Shown here piece after piece: positions 18,056-26,786 of a DNA stretch of 64,000 nt; position 1 is the stretch's first letter; each line of letters opens with the position of its first letter. The position numbers and the translations under genes are program-made. The notes beneath the pieces were generated by a model that saw only the letters and a program-made list of their open reading frames with translations, made no database searches and was not told the DNA's origin. Origin of the DNA: Proteobacteria bacterium UBA7415 (GTDB taxonomy: Bacteria; Pseudomonadota; Gammaproteobacteria; Arenicellales; Arenicellaceae); the NCBI GenBank assembly GCA_002470515.1, contig DKML01000006.1, positions 95,001 through 159,000 of the forward strand, read 5' to 3'.

Positions 18056-19381
18056 TCAGGAACCTTGTTTAGCTAGATCAGCGTTGCGTTTGTCTGCTGC
18101 TGCCCAATCTCGCGGTAACACTTTGGCAACAACGAGAAACGCCAAAACCGACGGTATAAAAAACGCGCATGTTACCGTCATCGCTAAACGCATCGCTTCT
18201 AAATCAGCATTATTTGCCTTAAAAACATCAATCATCCAACCCGCAAATGTAGGTCCGCCGCCAAGTGCGATCATATTTAAGATGAAGAAGAACAAAGCGG
18301 TCGACATTGCACGCATATTTATGGGCGCTAAAGTCTGCGCAATCGCAAAACTAGGGCCTAAATAGACCCCTAAAAAGAACAATAAGAACGTAGTAAATAC
18401 TAGATGTATAGCAACAGAATCGACCCAAAAAGCGCCAACTGCGATCGGAATACAGATACCGATAGATATTGCAGGTAACCATCCGTAGGCTCTGAGGTCG
18501 CTAGCGCCCCACTTATCGGCGACTTTAGCGCCAAAGAAGGCGCCACCTGCATAAGTAGTGCCGTTGATCACCCCGAGAATAAAGACCAATGTCTGAAAAT
18601 CAAAAGAAGGGTCCAAAGCCCTTAAATAGGATGTTTGAAAAGCCGAAAATGCATACGACACAAAGGAGCCAAATGCGATGCCCAAACACATTGCCCACCA
18701 AGCAGGTATCCCCAACAGAGTCTTTAAAGAGTCTTTAAAGGGCGGCTGAATAATTTCGTCGTGATTATCAAACTCCATTGCGCCACGTTTTGGCTCCCTG
18801 AGTACTAAGCGTAGAAAAATGGCGAGCACTACCCCAGTAACACCCAAGAAAACAAATATTCTGCGCCAATTAACATCGCCCCCGTCCGAACCCATAAGCG
18901 CTGCTGTGGCAAAATAGGCGGCCATTATCCCAAGCGGAATACCCATTGAGTAAACGCCTAATGCGCCAGCACGTTCTTCTTTAGGGTATAAGTCGGAAAT
19001 TATCGAATGAGAGGGTGGACTGCCGCCCGCTTCACCAATGCCAACGCCCATTCTCGCTAATCCTATTTGAGTAAAGTTGGTTGCTAGTCCTGTTAAGGCC
19101 GTAAACCCGCTCCACGTAGCCAAAGCTAAAGAAAGAATATTGACGCGATTATAGCGATCGGCGAGCCAGGCGATAGGAATCGCAACTACCGTATAAAAAG
19201 TAGCAAACGCCAATCCAATCAAGAGACCCAATTGAGTGCTAGTAAGCCCCAAATCTTCTTGAATAAAAGGGGCTAGAATTCCTACGATCTGTCGGTCAAT
19301 AAAATTAAAACCGTACACGATCGTCAGTAAGACGAGTACGAACGAACGATAGCCTTTACTCGGCAAATTTGGATTTGTCAT
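18056..19381 (-). CDS. MFS transporter, Spinster-like
   Basis: A 441-residue carrier with twelve predicted helices. The first helix FVLVLLTIVYGFNFIDRQIVG, the loop DRYNRVN and the GIGEAGGSPPSHSIISDLYP segment are the Spinster-type MFS pattern. Homologues of this kind are frequent in clusters for degradation of lipophilic compounds, but no substrate is proven. It is the last gene of the Atu-like run and is followed by a strong terminator. A similar carrier (25383-26693) lies earlier in the same run. Confidence 0.88.
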   Translation of the reverse strand: MTNPNLPSKGYRSFVLVLLTIVYGFNFIDRQIVGILAPFIQEDLGLTSTQLGLLIGLAFATFYTVVAIPIAWLADRYNRVNILSLALATWSGFTALTGLATNFTQIGLARMGVGIGEAGGSPPSHSIISDLYPKEERAGALGVYSMGIPLGIMAAYFATAALMGSDGGDVNWRRIFVFLGVTGVVLAIFLRLVLREPKRGAMEFDNHDEIIQPPFKDSLKTLLGIPAWWAMCLGIAFGSFVSYAFSAFQTSYLRALDPSFDFQTLVFILGVINGTTYAGGAFFGAKVADKWGASDLRAYGWLPAISIGICIPIAVGAFWVDSVAIHLVFTTFLLFFLGVYLGPSFAIAQTLAPINMRAMSTALFFFILNMIALGGGPTFAGWMIDVFKANNADLEAMRLAMTVTCAFFIPSVLAFLVVAKVLPRDWAAADKRNADLAKQGS

Positions 19382-19532
19382 GCAGTCCTCAGTTGGTGGT
19401 CTTCGGTGCCAAGCTTATGCTGCCCAACTACCGATATTTTTCCTTTGAAGCTACAGTATAACCACAGTCCCTTTGAGTTTGTGAAGCATTGTTTTACTGA
19501 ATAGTAATCAGCTCTGCAACATTACAAAGAGT

Positions 19533-20327
19533 CTACTGATAGATCGAATCTATCCATTTACCCAACGCTTCTATCTGCTCCATCATCACCTGATGCTCCA
19601 TTGGATACTGCTGCCATTCTACAGAGTAGCCTAGCGCTTTTAGAGTCGCGACGCTCGCTTCACCCATACTCACAGGCACCACCGCATCAAAACTGCCGTG
19701 ATTTACAAGAATTGGAATACTCTTATTCGCGTCACTCGCTTGCGTCGCCACATCTTCGGCAAAGGGCAAATAGGTCGACAAACACGCTAGACCTGCAAGT
19801 TGTTGAGGGTGACGCAGACCTTGGTGATACACAACGGCTCCACCTTGAGAAAAACCAAACAACAAAATGTTTGTGCTCGGGATGCCTTGATCTATGAGTT
19901 CGTCAATGAGCTTTGCTACTATCGCGGCGCTCTCGGCCATACCTTGGGCGTCTTGCTTGTCTTGAATACTCAAGCCCTTAATGTCGTACCAGCCAGGCAT
20001 CCTCATCCCGCCATTAACGGTAATAGGCCGGTCAGCCGCTTGCGGAAACACAAACTTAATAGGACGATCTGCCGCCAACCCAAGGTGCGGAATAATTGGC
20101 ACAAAATCATCCGCTGTGGCGCCCAAGCCATGCAGCCAGATGATGGCGTGCTCTGGGGTACCCTCACCCGATTGAAGTTCGATTCTAGAAATATCGTTGA
20201 TCGTTTTTAATTGCATCGTGTTAGCTTGATTATGATGTTGAGGTTCTGCCTTTAGATACGAACTAATAGTGATCAAACTCAAAATACACACAACGGTTAG
20301 GATATGCAGCAGAGAGTCTCGAGTCAT
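19533..20327 (-). CDS. Carboxylesterase, alpha/beta hydrolase (Abhydrolase_2)
   Basis: A 264-residue serine hydrolase. The oxyanion-hole motif HGLGAT, nucleophile GFSQGG, Asp in SFDAVVP and His in MEHQV give the full catalytic triad of the PF02230 carboxylesterases. The first 28 residues (LLHILTVVCILSLITISSYLKA) look like an export signal, which is unusual for this family; an internal ATG at 20216 would give the normal cytosolic form, but neither start has a strong ribosome-binding site. It lies 30 bases after the MMPL exporter gene. Following the monooxygenase, an ester-cleaving role is plausible. Confidence 0.88.
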   Translation of the reverse strand: MTRDSLLHILTVVCILSLITISSYLKAEPQHHNQANTMQLKTINDISRIELQSGEGTPEHAIIWLHGLGATADDFVPIIPHLGLAADRPIKFVFPQAADRPITVNGGMRMPGWYDIKGLSIQDKQDAQGMAESAAIVAKLIDELIDQGIPSTNILLFGFSQGGAVVYHQGLRHPQQLAGLACLSTYLPFAEDVATQASDANKSIPILVNHGSFDAVVPVSMGEASVATLKALGYSVEWQQYPMEHQVMMEQIEALGKWIDSIYQ

Positions 20328-20357
20328 AGTCTTTATCTATCTAGTGATTTATTGAGT

Positions 20358-22994
20358 TTATGGTTTGAAATACTTTATTAGGATCGGCAGCATAACCAAA
20401 TTGGCAAACAAAGCTGTAACCATGGCCATCGCAGTCAAAAACCCAAAATACATTGTGGGTACAAAATTGGATAGCACCATAATTAGGAATCCGGCGGTAA
20501 TCACCACTGTTGTATAAAACATCGCCTGACCCACATTTTGCGTCGCCACATCGGTTGCCCGCTCATAATCTTTACTCGCACTCAATTCGTCTTTAAAACG
20601 TGCAACAAAGTGAATGGAGTTATCCACGGCGATACCCACAGATATAGCCGCGATAGTAATGGTCATTAAGTCTAACGGTATGCGAAACACGCCCATAACT
20701 CCCAGCACTACGGCTGCGGAAAACACATTGGGCACAATAGTAATGAGTGCCAGTTTCATGCTTTGGAAAAGCACGATAAACATCAAGAAAATAACAATGA
20801 ACACAGTTCCAAGCGTCAAAATCTGTGATTGAAACAGAGAGTTGAGCATGTTGTTGTACAACACCAACATTCCGGAAATATTGACCTGCTCGTCTTCTAG
20901 TCCATGATCACCAATGAGCATAGAACGGATAACGTCTATCAGCTTATTTCGATCTAAACCCTTGGCGCTCTCAAAGACTCGTATATTAATGTGCACTTGG
21001 TTACCGTCAGGCGAGATATAAGGCTTGAACAGTGTTTGCTGAAGCTCATCAGGGACGACATTGACCAAAAAGCCCATATCGATATCATCAAGCGGTTTAG
21101 CATCTCGTAAATTTTCGAACACGCTCATGGTGCTGGCAAGTGATAGTACTTTCCCGGTTTCGGCCATTGCCTCAAGGTCAGCCTGTATAGCTTTCAACCT
21201 TTGTAAGCCCGCTTGGTTATACCAATAGCTGGATAAAGATAATTTAGCTTGCTCTGATGGCTGGTCTTCAACAAAGAAATCATCATCCTCAAACTCTGCT
21301 GCAAAATCATCATCTACACCGCCGCTAAACTCATCATCAAATTCCGCCAAAAAATCCGCATCAACATTATTGCTGTCTGCAGGGGTGCCACTTAGATTGT
21401 CAAACTCTTCAAGAAAATCAGCATCAATACCGTCGTAACCTGCCGGCTCTGCCGCAGAACCTGCAACAGCACTAGACGCGAGAAAGCTCGCGGGCGCATC
21501 CAAAATAATATCCAACGGTGTCGTTCCACCGAGCTTGGTATCAATCTCGTACATCCCCTGATAGATCTCAGTCTCAGGCTTAAAGTAATCGATAAAGCGG
21601 TTTTCGACAGTGAGGTTGGCCACGCCATATAAAGCGGCTAAGCCGATTGCACTAAATACCAATGTGGAACCCTTTATCTGATCCTGCCAAACACTTGCAT
21701 ACTTTAGTACCGCCTTACTCGCCACATCTTGTTCGTTTTGCTTCGCGCGAGGTTTAATAAACGTTGCTAATGCAGGAAACAGAGTAAAGGTTGTGAGTAA
21801 AGAGATCGCAATACCCAAACACATAATCCAACCAAAATCGATTACCGGTCTGATACCGCTCACTATTAGTGATGCGAACGCCACCATTGTGGTTAACGCA
21901 GTGTAGGCACAGGGTACAAACTTAGACCGTACGGTTTCACTCAATAATTCTATTTGGTCAGGTTGGTCTCCATGCTCTACTAGCTCTCGAAAACGCACGA
22001 TTAAGTGAATATTCAAACTGAGCGTGATAATCAGGAGTAACGAGAGAAAATTTGACGAGACTACCGATATCGGCCAATTCAGTAGCCCTAACATACAGAC
22101 CACTAGATAGCCGGTAACAAAACAACTGATCAGCGGCATCATCACCCAGCCAAACTGCCTAAACGCAACGACTAAGATAATTAAAATAACGAGCAGCGCT
22201 GAGCCACCAAAAACTGCGACATCAGCATTGATAAAGGCGATTGAGTCTGCAACGATCATCGGTAGGCCACCTAGGAACAGTTTGGCATCGTCACGATATT
22301 CGTCTGCATAGCCCCTTACCGTGTTAATCATGGCGGCTTGCTTATCTTGAAACACCTGCAGCTTAGCTTGGTATTCAAGTGTAACGGACTTTAAACGCTG
22401 GGCTTGTTCGGGTGTAAACTCGGCCGTTGCTCGGGATTGACGCAAAGATTCGCGCTCGGTATGCAACGCTTGTAACTCATCGTCAGCAACCAACGAAACG
22501 GCTAGAGCCGTCGTGGAGTAATCGTCACTAACTAAGAAGTCTCGATACAGTTCACTATTGCGCAGCTCTTCTTTTGCTAGCTCTCTATCTGTACGCTCAT
22601 CCAATAAGTATTGGGGCGACGCAGTTAGTTCAGCCAAATTTACCGGAGGACTTTGTACCAATGGCACGTCTAGAATCGATACGATGCTGTCTACACCGTC
22701 GAGCGCAATCAATTTGTCTCGTAAGCTATTGAGTTTATTCAATGACGCATCGCTGAACAGATCACCCGCTGGCGCATAGGTCAGCACCAGCAAATCCGCC
22801 GTTGAATACTTACTTACTTCTTCACGGAAGTAGCGTAAGGATGCATCATTTTCTAAAACCAAAGAGTCCGAAGAAGCATCAAGACGGAAATTTGACGCAT
22901 AGGGCGAAAGCAGGATCGTAATAAGGGCAAATAGCGCAATGACTATAAATGGCCGCTTAAAAACGATGTTTTCGTATTTTGAAATGAATGGCAT
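20358..22994 (-). CDS. RND superfamily exporter, MMPL type (COG1033)
   Basis: An 878-residue membrane protein with two repeats, each of one helix, a periplasmic domain and five more helices (SLLLIITLSLNIHLIVRF in the first block; TITIAAISVGIAVDNSIHFVARFKDE in the second). These proteins export hydrophobic or lipid-like molecules by proton motive force. The second periplasmic domain carries an acidic insert, about residues 520-580, in which a motif of the form DADFLxEFD recurs (524-532, 545-553 and degenerate copies after). The gene is between the monooxygenase and the esterase, so the cargo may be a pathway lipid; that is inference. Confidence 0.88.
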   Translation of the reverse strand: MPFISKYENIVFKRPFIVIALFALITILLSPYASNFRLDASSDSLVLENDASLRYFREEVSKYSTADLLVLTYAPAGDLFSDASLNKLNSLRDKLIALDGVDSIVSILDVPLVQSPPVNLAELTASPQYLLDERTDRELAKEELRNSELYRDFLVSDDYSTTALAVSLVADDELQALHTERESLRQSRATAEFTPEQAQRLKSVTLEYQAKLQVFQDKQAAMINTVRGYADEYRDDAKLFLGGLPMIVADSIAFINADVAVFGGSALLVILIILVVAFRQFGWVMMPLISCFVTGYLVVCMLGLLNWPISVVSSNFLSLLLIITLSLNIHLIVRFRELVEHGDQPDQIELLSETVRSKFVPCAYTALTTMVAFASLIVSGIRPVIDFGWIMCLGIAISLLTTFTLFPALATFIKPRAKQNEQDVASKAVLKYASVWQDQIKGSTLVFSAIGLAALYGVANLTVENRFIDYFKPETEIYQGMYEIDTKLGGTTPLDIILDAPASFLASSAVAGSAAEPAGYDGIDADFLEEFDNLSGTPADSNNVDADFLAEFDDEFSGGVDDDFAAEFEDDDFFVEDQPSEQAKLSLSSYWYNQAGLQRLKAIQADLEAMAETGKVLSLASTMSVFENLRDAKPLDDIDMGFLVNVVPDELQQTLFKPYISPDGNQVHINIRVFESAKGLDRNKLIDVIRSMLIGDHGLEDEQVNISGMLVLYNNMLNSLFQSQILTLGTVFIVIFLMFIVLFQSMKLALITIVPNVFSAAVVLGVMGVFRIPLDLMTITIAAISVGIAVDNSIHFVARFKDELSASKDYERATDVATQNVGQAMFYTTVVITAGFLIMVLSNFVPTMYFGFLTAMAMVTALFANLVMLPILIKYFKP

Positions 22995-23167
22995 TGTTAT
23001 GTTTTAGTGTGGGAAAGTTGTCGGGTACTAGAAAGCTGTATTCGTCTAATAGACGGTTTATTCAGACAGTAAACGTGGTTGTAGCGCTAACACCGTGCAG
23101 CCACCTACACCTGTGCCTTTGAATCAGTGGGCGATTTTAACCGAATCTGACAAGCAAAGCGCCGTTG

Positions 23168-24604
23168 TTATGTACGGTATAGGCCAATATCTAGCTTGTT
23201 TACGCGTCGACGATATTCCGTGGTGCGACCCGCCCAATTGTTTGTCACTCGCCCTTCCACCAAGTACCAGCTGTCTTCGACAGTCGAAAACGCCAAATTA
23301 GCTAGGCGGTCCTGCATCTCGTCGTTAAAAGCTTTTTCAACGCCCGCATCAATTTCAACACGCTCAAGCTTTACAAGTTTCGTGATTGCTTTAGCCTGTG
23401 CTTCAATCATTATAATTATAGAGTTGTGGCCAAGGTTAGTGTTGGGGCCATACATAAAGTGTAAGTTTGGAAAACCATGGGTCGACAACCCTAAATAGGC
23501 ATGTGCTCCGCCTTTCCAGTGCTCGGCAAGCAATTGGTCTTTGCGACCACGGACCTCAATCTCACTTAAAAATGGATTGGTTACAAACCCTGTGCCATAA
23601 ATTATCGCATCTACTTCGATCTGCTGCTGTGAGTCAGCGTTATCACTTACCAAAGTGATCCCATTCGCATAAAGGCTATCCAAGCGATCTGTAATAAGGT
23701 GTACGTTGTCGCGTGCTATGGCTTGGTAATAATGATCGGAGAACAAAATGCGCTTTGCGCCTACTGGGTAGTCGGGCGTCAACTTTGCGCGCAGCTCAGG
23801 TGACGCAATGGACTTTTTCATATACGACTGATTCCACAATCGCAGCACCCACTGCATAAAGCGGTTACCGCGAATCGCTAAAAACATAGCGCCTTCGCCA
23901 CGTAGCCACAATGAAAACCGATACAATTTTGTAACGGCCGGAACTTTGTCAGACAACCATTGTTCCCATTTAGCATAAGGCCGGTCGACCTTGGGCAGAA
24001 CCCAATTGGGACTTCGTTGCAATACATAAACATCTGCAGCGCTTTTGGCAATCTCGGGAATAAACTGCAGCGCACTCGCCGCATTGCCAACCACAGCGAT
24101 GCGCTTACCTTTAACATCAAAGTTATGGTTCCAGCGTGCAGAATGAAAAGTCACACCGTCAAATGATCCTTTTATTCTTGGGGTGTTTGGCACGTGTAAC
24201 TGACCTACAGCACTCACGACATGCTGGGCTTTATACGTTTGGCCTTGAGCAGTCTCTACACTCCAGAGCCCTGCGCTCTCGTCAAAATTCATTTTCTCAA
24301 CGGTACGTGAAAACTCAAAAAAGTCATCAAGACCATACTTATGCGCAGTGTCTTTTTGGTATTTGAGAATTTGCTCTTGCCCAGACCATTTGTAATTCCA
24401 ATCCGCGTTGTGCTCAAACGAATAGCTGTACAAAGCACTAGGAACATCACACTCCGCACCAGGGTAAGTGTTTTCGCGCCAAGTACCGCCGAGGTCATCG
24501 GCTTTCTCTAGAATCTTAAATTGTGTGATTCCGGCTTCGAGTAATTTTATCCCCAGACAGATTCCTGAGAAACCTGAGCCAATGATTAGAACTTGGTAGT
24601 GCAT
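23168..24604 (-). CDS. Flavin-containing/Baeyer-Villiger-type monooxygenase
   Basis: A 478-residue FAD and NADPH enzyme. The first Rossmann motif GSGFSG is at 9-14, DLGGTWRENTYPGAECD at 37-53, and the second dinucleotide motif (VVGNAASA) at 171-178. The Baeyer-Villiger fingerprint appears at 148-159 as FDGVTFHSARWN, with Asn where Pro or Asp is usual. These enzymes insert oxygen next to a ketone or oxidise soft nucleophiles. The esterase nearby could cleave the resulting ester. The ATG at 24604 is preceded by a purine-rich AAGGAGA sequence. Confidence 0.9.
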   Translation of the reverse strand: MHYQVLIIGSGFSGICLGIKLLEAGITQFKILEKADDLGGTWRENTYPGAECDVPSALYSYSFEHNADWNYKWSGQEQILKYQKDTAHKYGLDDFFEFSRTVEKMNFDESAGLWSVETAQGQTYKAQHVVSAVGQLHVPNTPRIKGSFDGVTFHSARWNHNFDVKGKRIAVVGNAASALQFIPEIAKSAADVYVLQRSPNWVLPKVDRPYAKWEQWLSDKVPAVTKLYRFSLWLRGEGAMFLAIRGNRFMQWVLRLWNQSYMKKSIASPELRAKLTPDYPVGAKRILFSDHYYQAIARDNVHLITDRLDSLYANGITLVSDNADSQQQIEVDAIIYGTGFVTNPFLSEIEVRGRKDQLLAEHWKGGAHAYLGLSTHGFPNLHFMYGPNTNLGHNSIIIMIEAQAKAITKLVKLERVEIDAGVEKAFNDEMQDRLANLAFSTVEDSWYLVEGRVTNNWAGRTTEYRRRVNKLDIGLYRT

Positions 24605-24665
24605 AGACTCTCCTTAAAAGCGTTTTGCTTTAACAGCGACATGAGTAAACAACTTCATGTGTGAG

Positions 24666-25334
24666 CTAAGCTGAAGACGTTTTAGAAGCAAGCGGAAACA
24701 CTTCATCTAAGCTTAAACGCTCAACGCCTGGTTGCGGGCTGTTAACCACTTCGATCATTCTTAGCGCAACATCGCGCCCACTTATAGGCTGGTAGCGACC
24801 AAGGCCGGGCAACTTACACAAGGCTGGCATAATCTTACTTGCCAGCTGTTCGCCCATACGTGCGTCAGCACGCTCGCCAAGCAAGAGAGATGGCTGAATA
24901 ATGCTAGTGTGCTCAAAACCAAGTTTTATCACATCATCTTCTAATTGCCCTTTCATCTTAAGATAAGGGCTAAAGCTTTTGGCGTTTGCGCCGCTAGACG
25001 ACACCAACACATAATGGCTTACACCCTGTTCCGCCGCTAAGCGCGCTGCGTCTAATTGGTAATCCAAATCGACAATTCGCTGCGCTCTGATTGACCCAGC
25101 CTGCTTAGCAGTAGTGCCTAAGCAAGAAAACAAAACATCTCCCTTAAATAATTTGGCTGAGTCCTGAAGGTTGTCAAAGTCGACTACATGATTGGTCACT
25201 TTGCTGCCCGCATAGGTGATAGGTCTTCGCGTGAGCGTTACAACGCGCGCGATAGAGGGCTCATCAGCCAAAAAGCGAACTAGCTCTTTACCGATCAAGC
25301 CCGTGGCGCCGACGACGATTACAGTTTTATTCAT
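24666..25334 (-). CDS. NAD(P)-binding Rossmann protein, atypical SDR (HTATIP2/TIP30-like)
   Basis: A 222-residue protein. The nucleotide motif GATGLIGKEL is at 9-18; VSSSGANAKS and the YLKMKGQLED segment correspond to the SDR Ser and Tyr-xxx-Lys positions. Similar proteins are annotated as NAD(P)H-binding or epimerase-like. It lies between an MFS gene and the monooxygenase; its substrate is unknown. Confidence 0.82.
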   Translation of the reverse strand: MNKTVIVVGATGLIGKELVRFLADEPSIARVVTLTRRPITYAGSKVTNHVVDFDNLQDSAKLFKGDVLFSCLGTTAKQAGSIRAQRIVDLDYQLDAARLAAEQGVSHYVLVSSSGANAKSFSPYLKMKGQLEDDVIKLGFEHTSIIQPSLLLGERADARMGEQLASKIMPALCKLPGLGRYQPISGRDVALRMIEVVNSPQPGVERLSLDEVFPLASKTSSA

Positions 25335-25382
25335 TTTTTAATAAAAATCTTATAGGGTGGGAGAATCAGGATCAGGAGTATG

Positions 25383-26693
25383 TCACTTAATGATCAAGTG
25401 TTTGTCACGCTCGTAATAAACTGAACCAATCCAGAAACTTACAACGGTGAATATGCTAAGCAAGTCCACGGTTATGAGCGACCAAGTGAGAGGCTGCGCA
25501 ATGTCTATTGCTGTGTAGCCGGCACTCAATGCACCAACGGTTACTGCGCCTAAACCGATACCCAAAATATTCGACATAAACAGCAATACTGCGGTGCTCA
25601 CACCTCTCATATCGGGCGGAGAAAGATCTTGAACAGTTGAAAATACAGGTGCATAAAAAGCCATAAAACTAACGAGCCCTGCACTCATAGCGACATAGAA
25701 AAAGGGGGACTCTGGGGACACGAATCGATAGCCCAGCAATAACGGTGTGAGCACTATTAAAAACCATGCTAAAAAGCGCAGACGACCGCCCGCAAAACGA
25801 GCCTGATACCAATCGCTCAAGTAACCGCCAAGAAACGTTCCGACGAAGCCAAAAACGAATAGCAGGCTGCCATACAGTATTTGTATTTCAGACTCGCCAA
25901 AGCCTCGTTCACGTACCAACCATAACAATGCAAAGCTTGCGGCTCCAATCGGTATATGCATAAACACAGACCCGATCATGGCAAAGCCGAGTGCTGGCCG
26001 CTCTCTACATAAAGTGTAGACCTGACGTAAAGCAACAATAAGCCCCATATCCGCCAAGGGGTCGGGCTTAACCACATCAAAGTGCCCACGTTTTGGATCA
26101 CGAGTAAGAAGCAGTAAAGGTGTCAACAACAGTCCCAATCCACCTAAAACATAGAAACAGTTACGCCAGCCAATCATCGGCCCTATAACGCCGGCAATTA
26201 CAAAGCTCGCACCTGCGCCAAGAGGAACACCCAAGTAATACAACCCAGTGACCGCACCACGCTTATGTTGCGGGTATAAATCGGCAAGCATCGACATAGA
26301 AGACGGGGTCAGCGCCGACTCACCCACGCCAATAAACATACGGGCTATAGCAAGCTGGACAAAGTTCTTTGCTGCGCCTGAAACCATGGTTAAGGCACTC
26401 CAAAGCACTAGACCAGCGGCAATCAAACGCGGCCTATGGTGCCGATCGGCCAAACGGCCTACAAACAGCCCCATAACAGCGTAAAAGAACACAAACACCA
26501 CGCCGTTCAACAATCCAAACTCGAAATCTGAAAGATTTAGATCAGCGGTTAATTGAGGGGCGAAACTGGCAAGTAAGTTTCGATCGACAATATTTAAAAC
26601 GTTGAGAAAGACTAAAAGGCTAAGTACCCACCCCGCTCGATGTACCGGATTTGGTAATTGTTGCGAGGCATCTAGTTCAGGTGCATTACTCAT
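25383..26693 (-). CDS. MFS transporter, Spinster-like (second copy)
   Basis: A 436-residue, twelve-helix carrier: WVLSLLVFLNVLNIVDRNLLASFAP at the first helix, GRLADRHHRP in the loop, GVGESALTPSSMSMLADLYP in helix 4-5. It is related to, but clearly diverged from, the carrier at 18056-19381. It follows the AtuA-like gene by 93 bases. Uptake of the terpenoid-like substrate or release of an intermediate is possible, not shown. Confidence 0.87.
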   Translation of the reverse strand: MSNAPELDASQQLPNPVHRAGWVLSLLVFLNVLNIVDRNLLASFAPQLTADLNLSDFEFGLLNGVVFVFFYAVMGLFVGRLADRHHRPRLIAAGLVLWSALTMVSGAAKNFVQLAIARMFIGVGESALTPSSMSMLADLYPQHKRGAVTGLYYLGVPLGAGASFVIAGVIGPMIGWRNCFYVLGGLGLLLTPLLLLTRDPKRGHFDVVKPDPLADMGLIVALRQVYTLCRERPALGFAMIGSVFMHIPIGAASFALLWLVRERGFGESEIQILYGSLLFVFGFVGTFLGGYLSDWYQARFAGGRLRFLAWFLIVLTPLLLGYRFVSPESPFFYVAMSAGLVSFMAFYAPVFSTVQDLSPPDMRGVSTAVLLFMSNILGIGLGAVTVGALSAGYTAIDIAQPLTWSLITVDLLSIFTVVSFWIGSVYYERDKHLIIK

Positions 26694-26786
26694 ACATTGT
26701 TTCCTTTTATTATTTTAGATGGGAATACTTAACTTGGAGCGCAAAAGAGTTCAAATGGAAAAACACCTAGCCAACTACTAGCTTCG

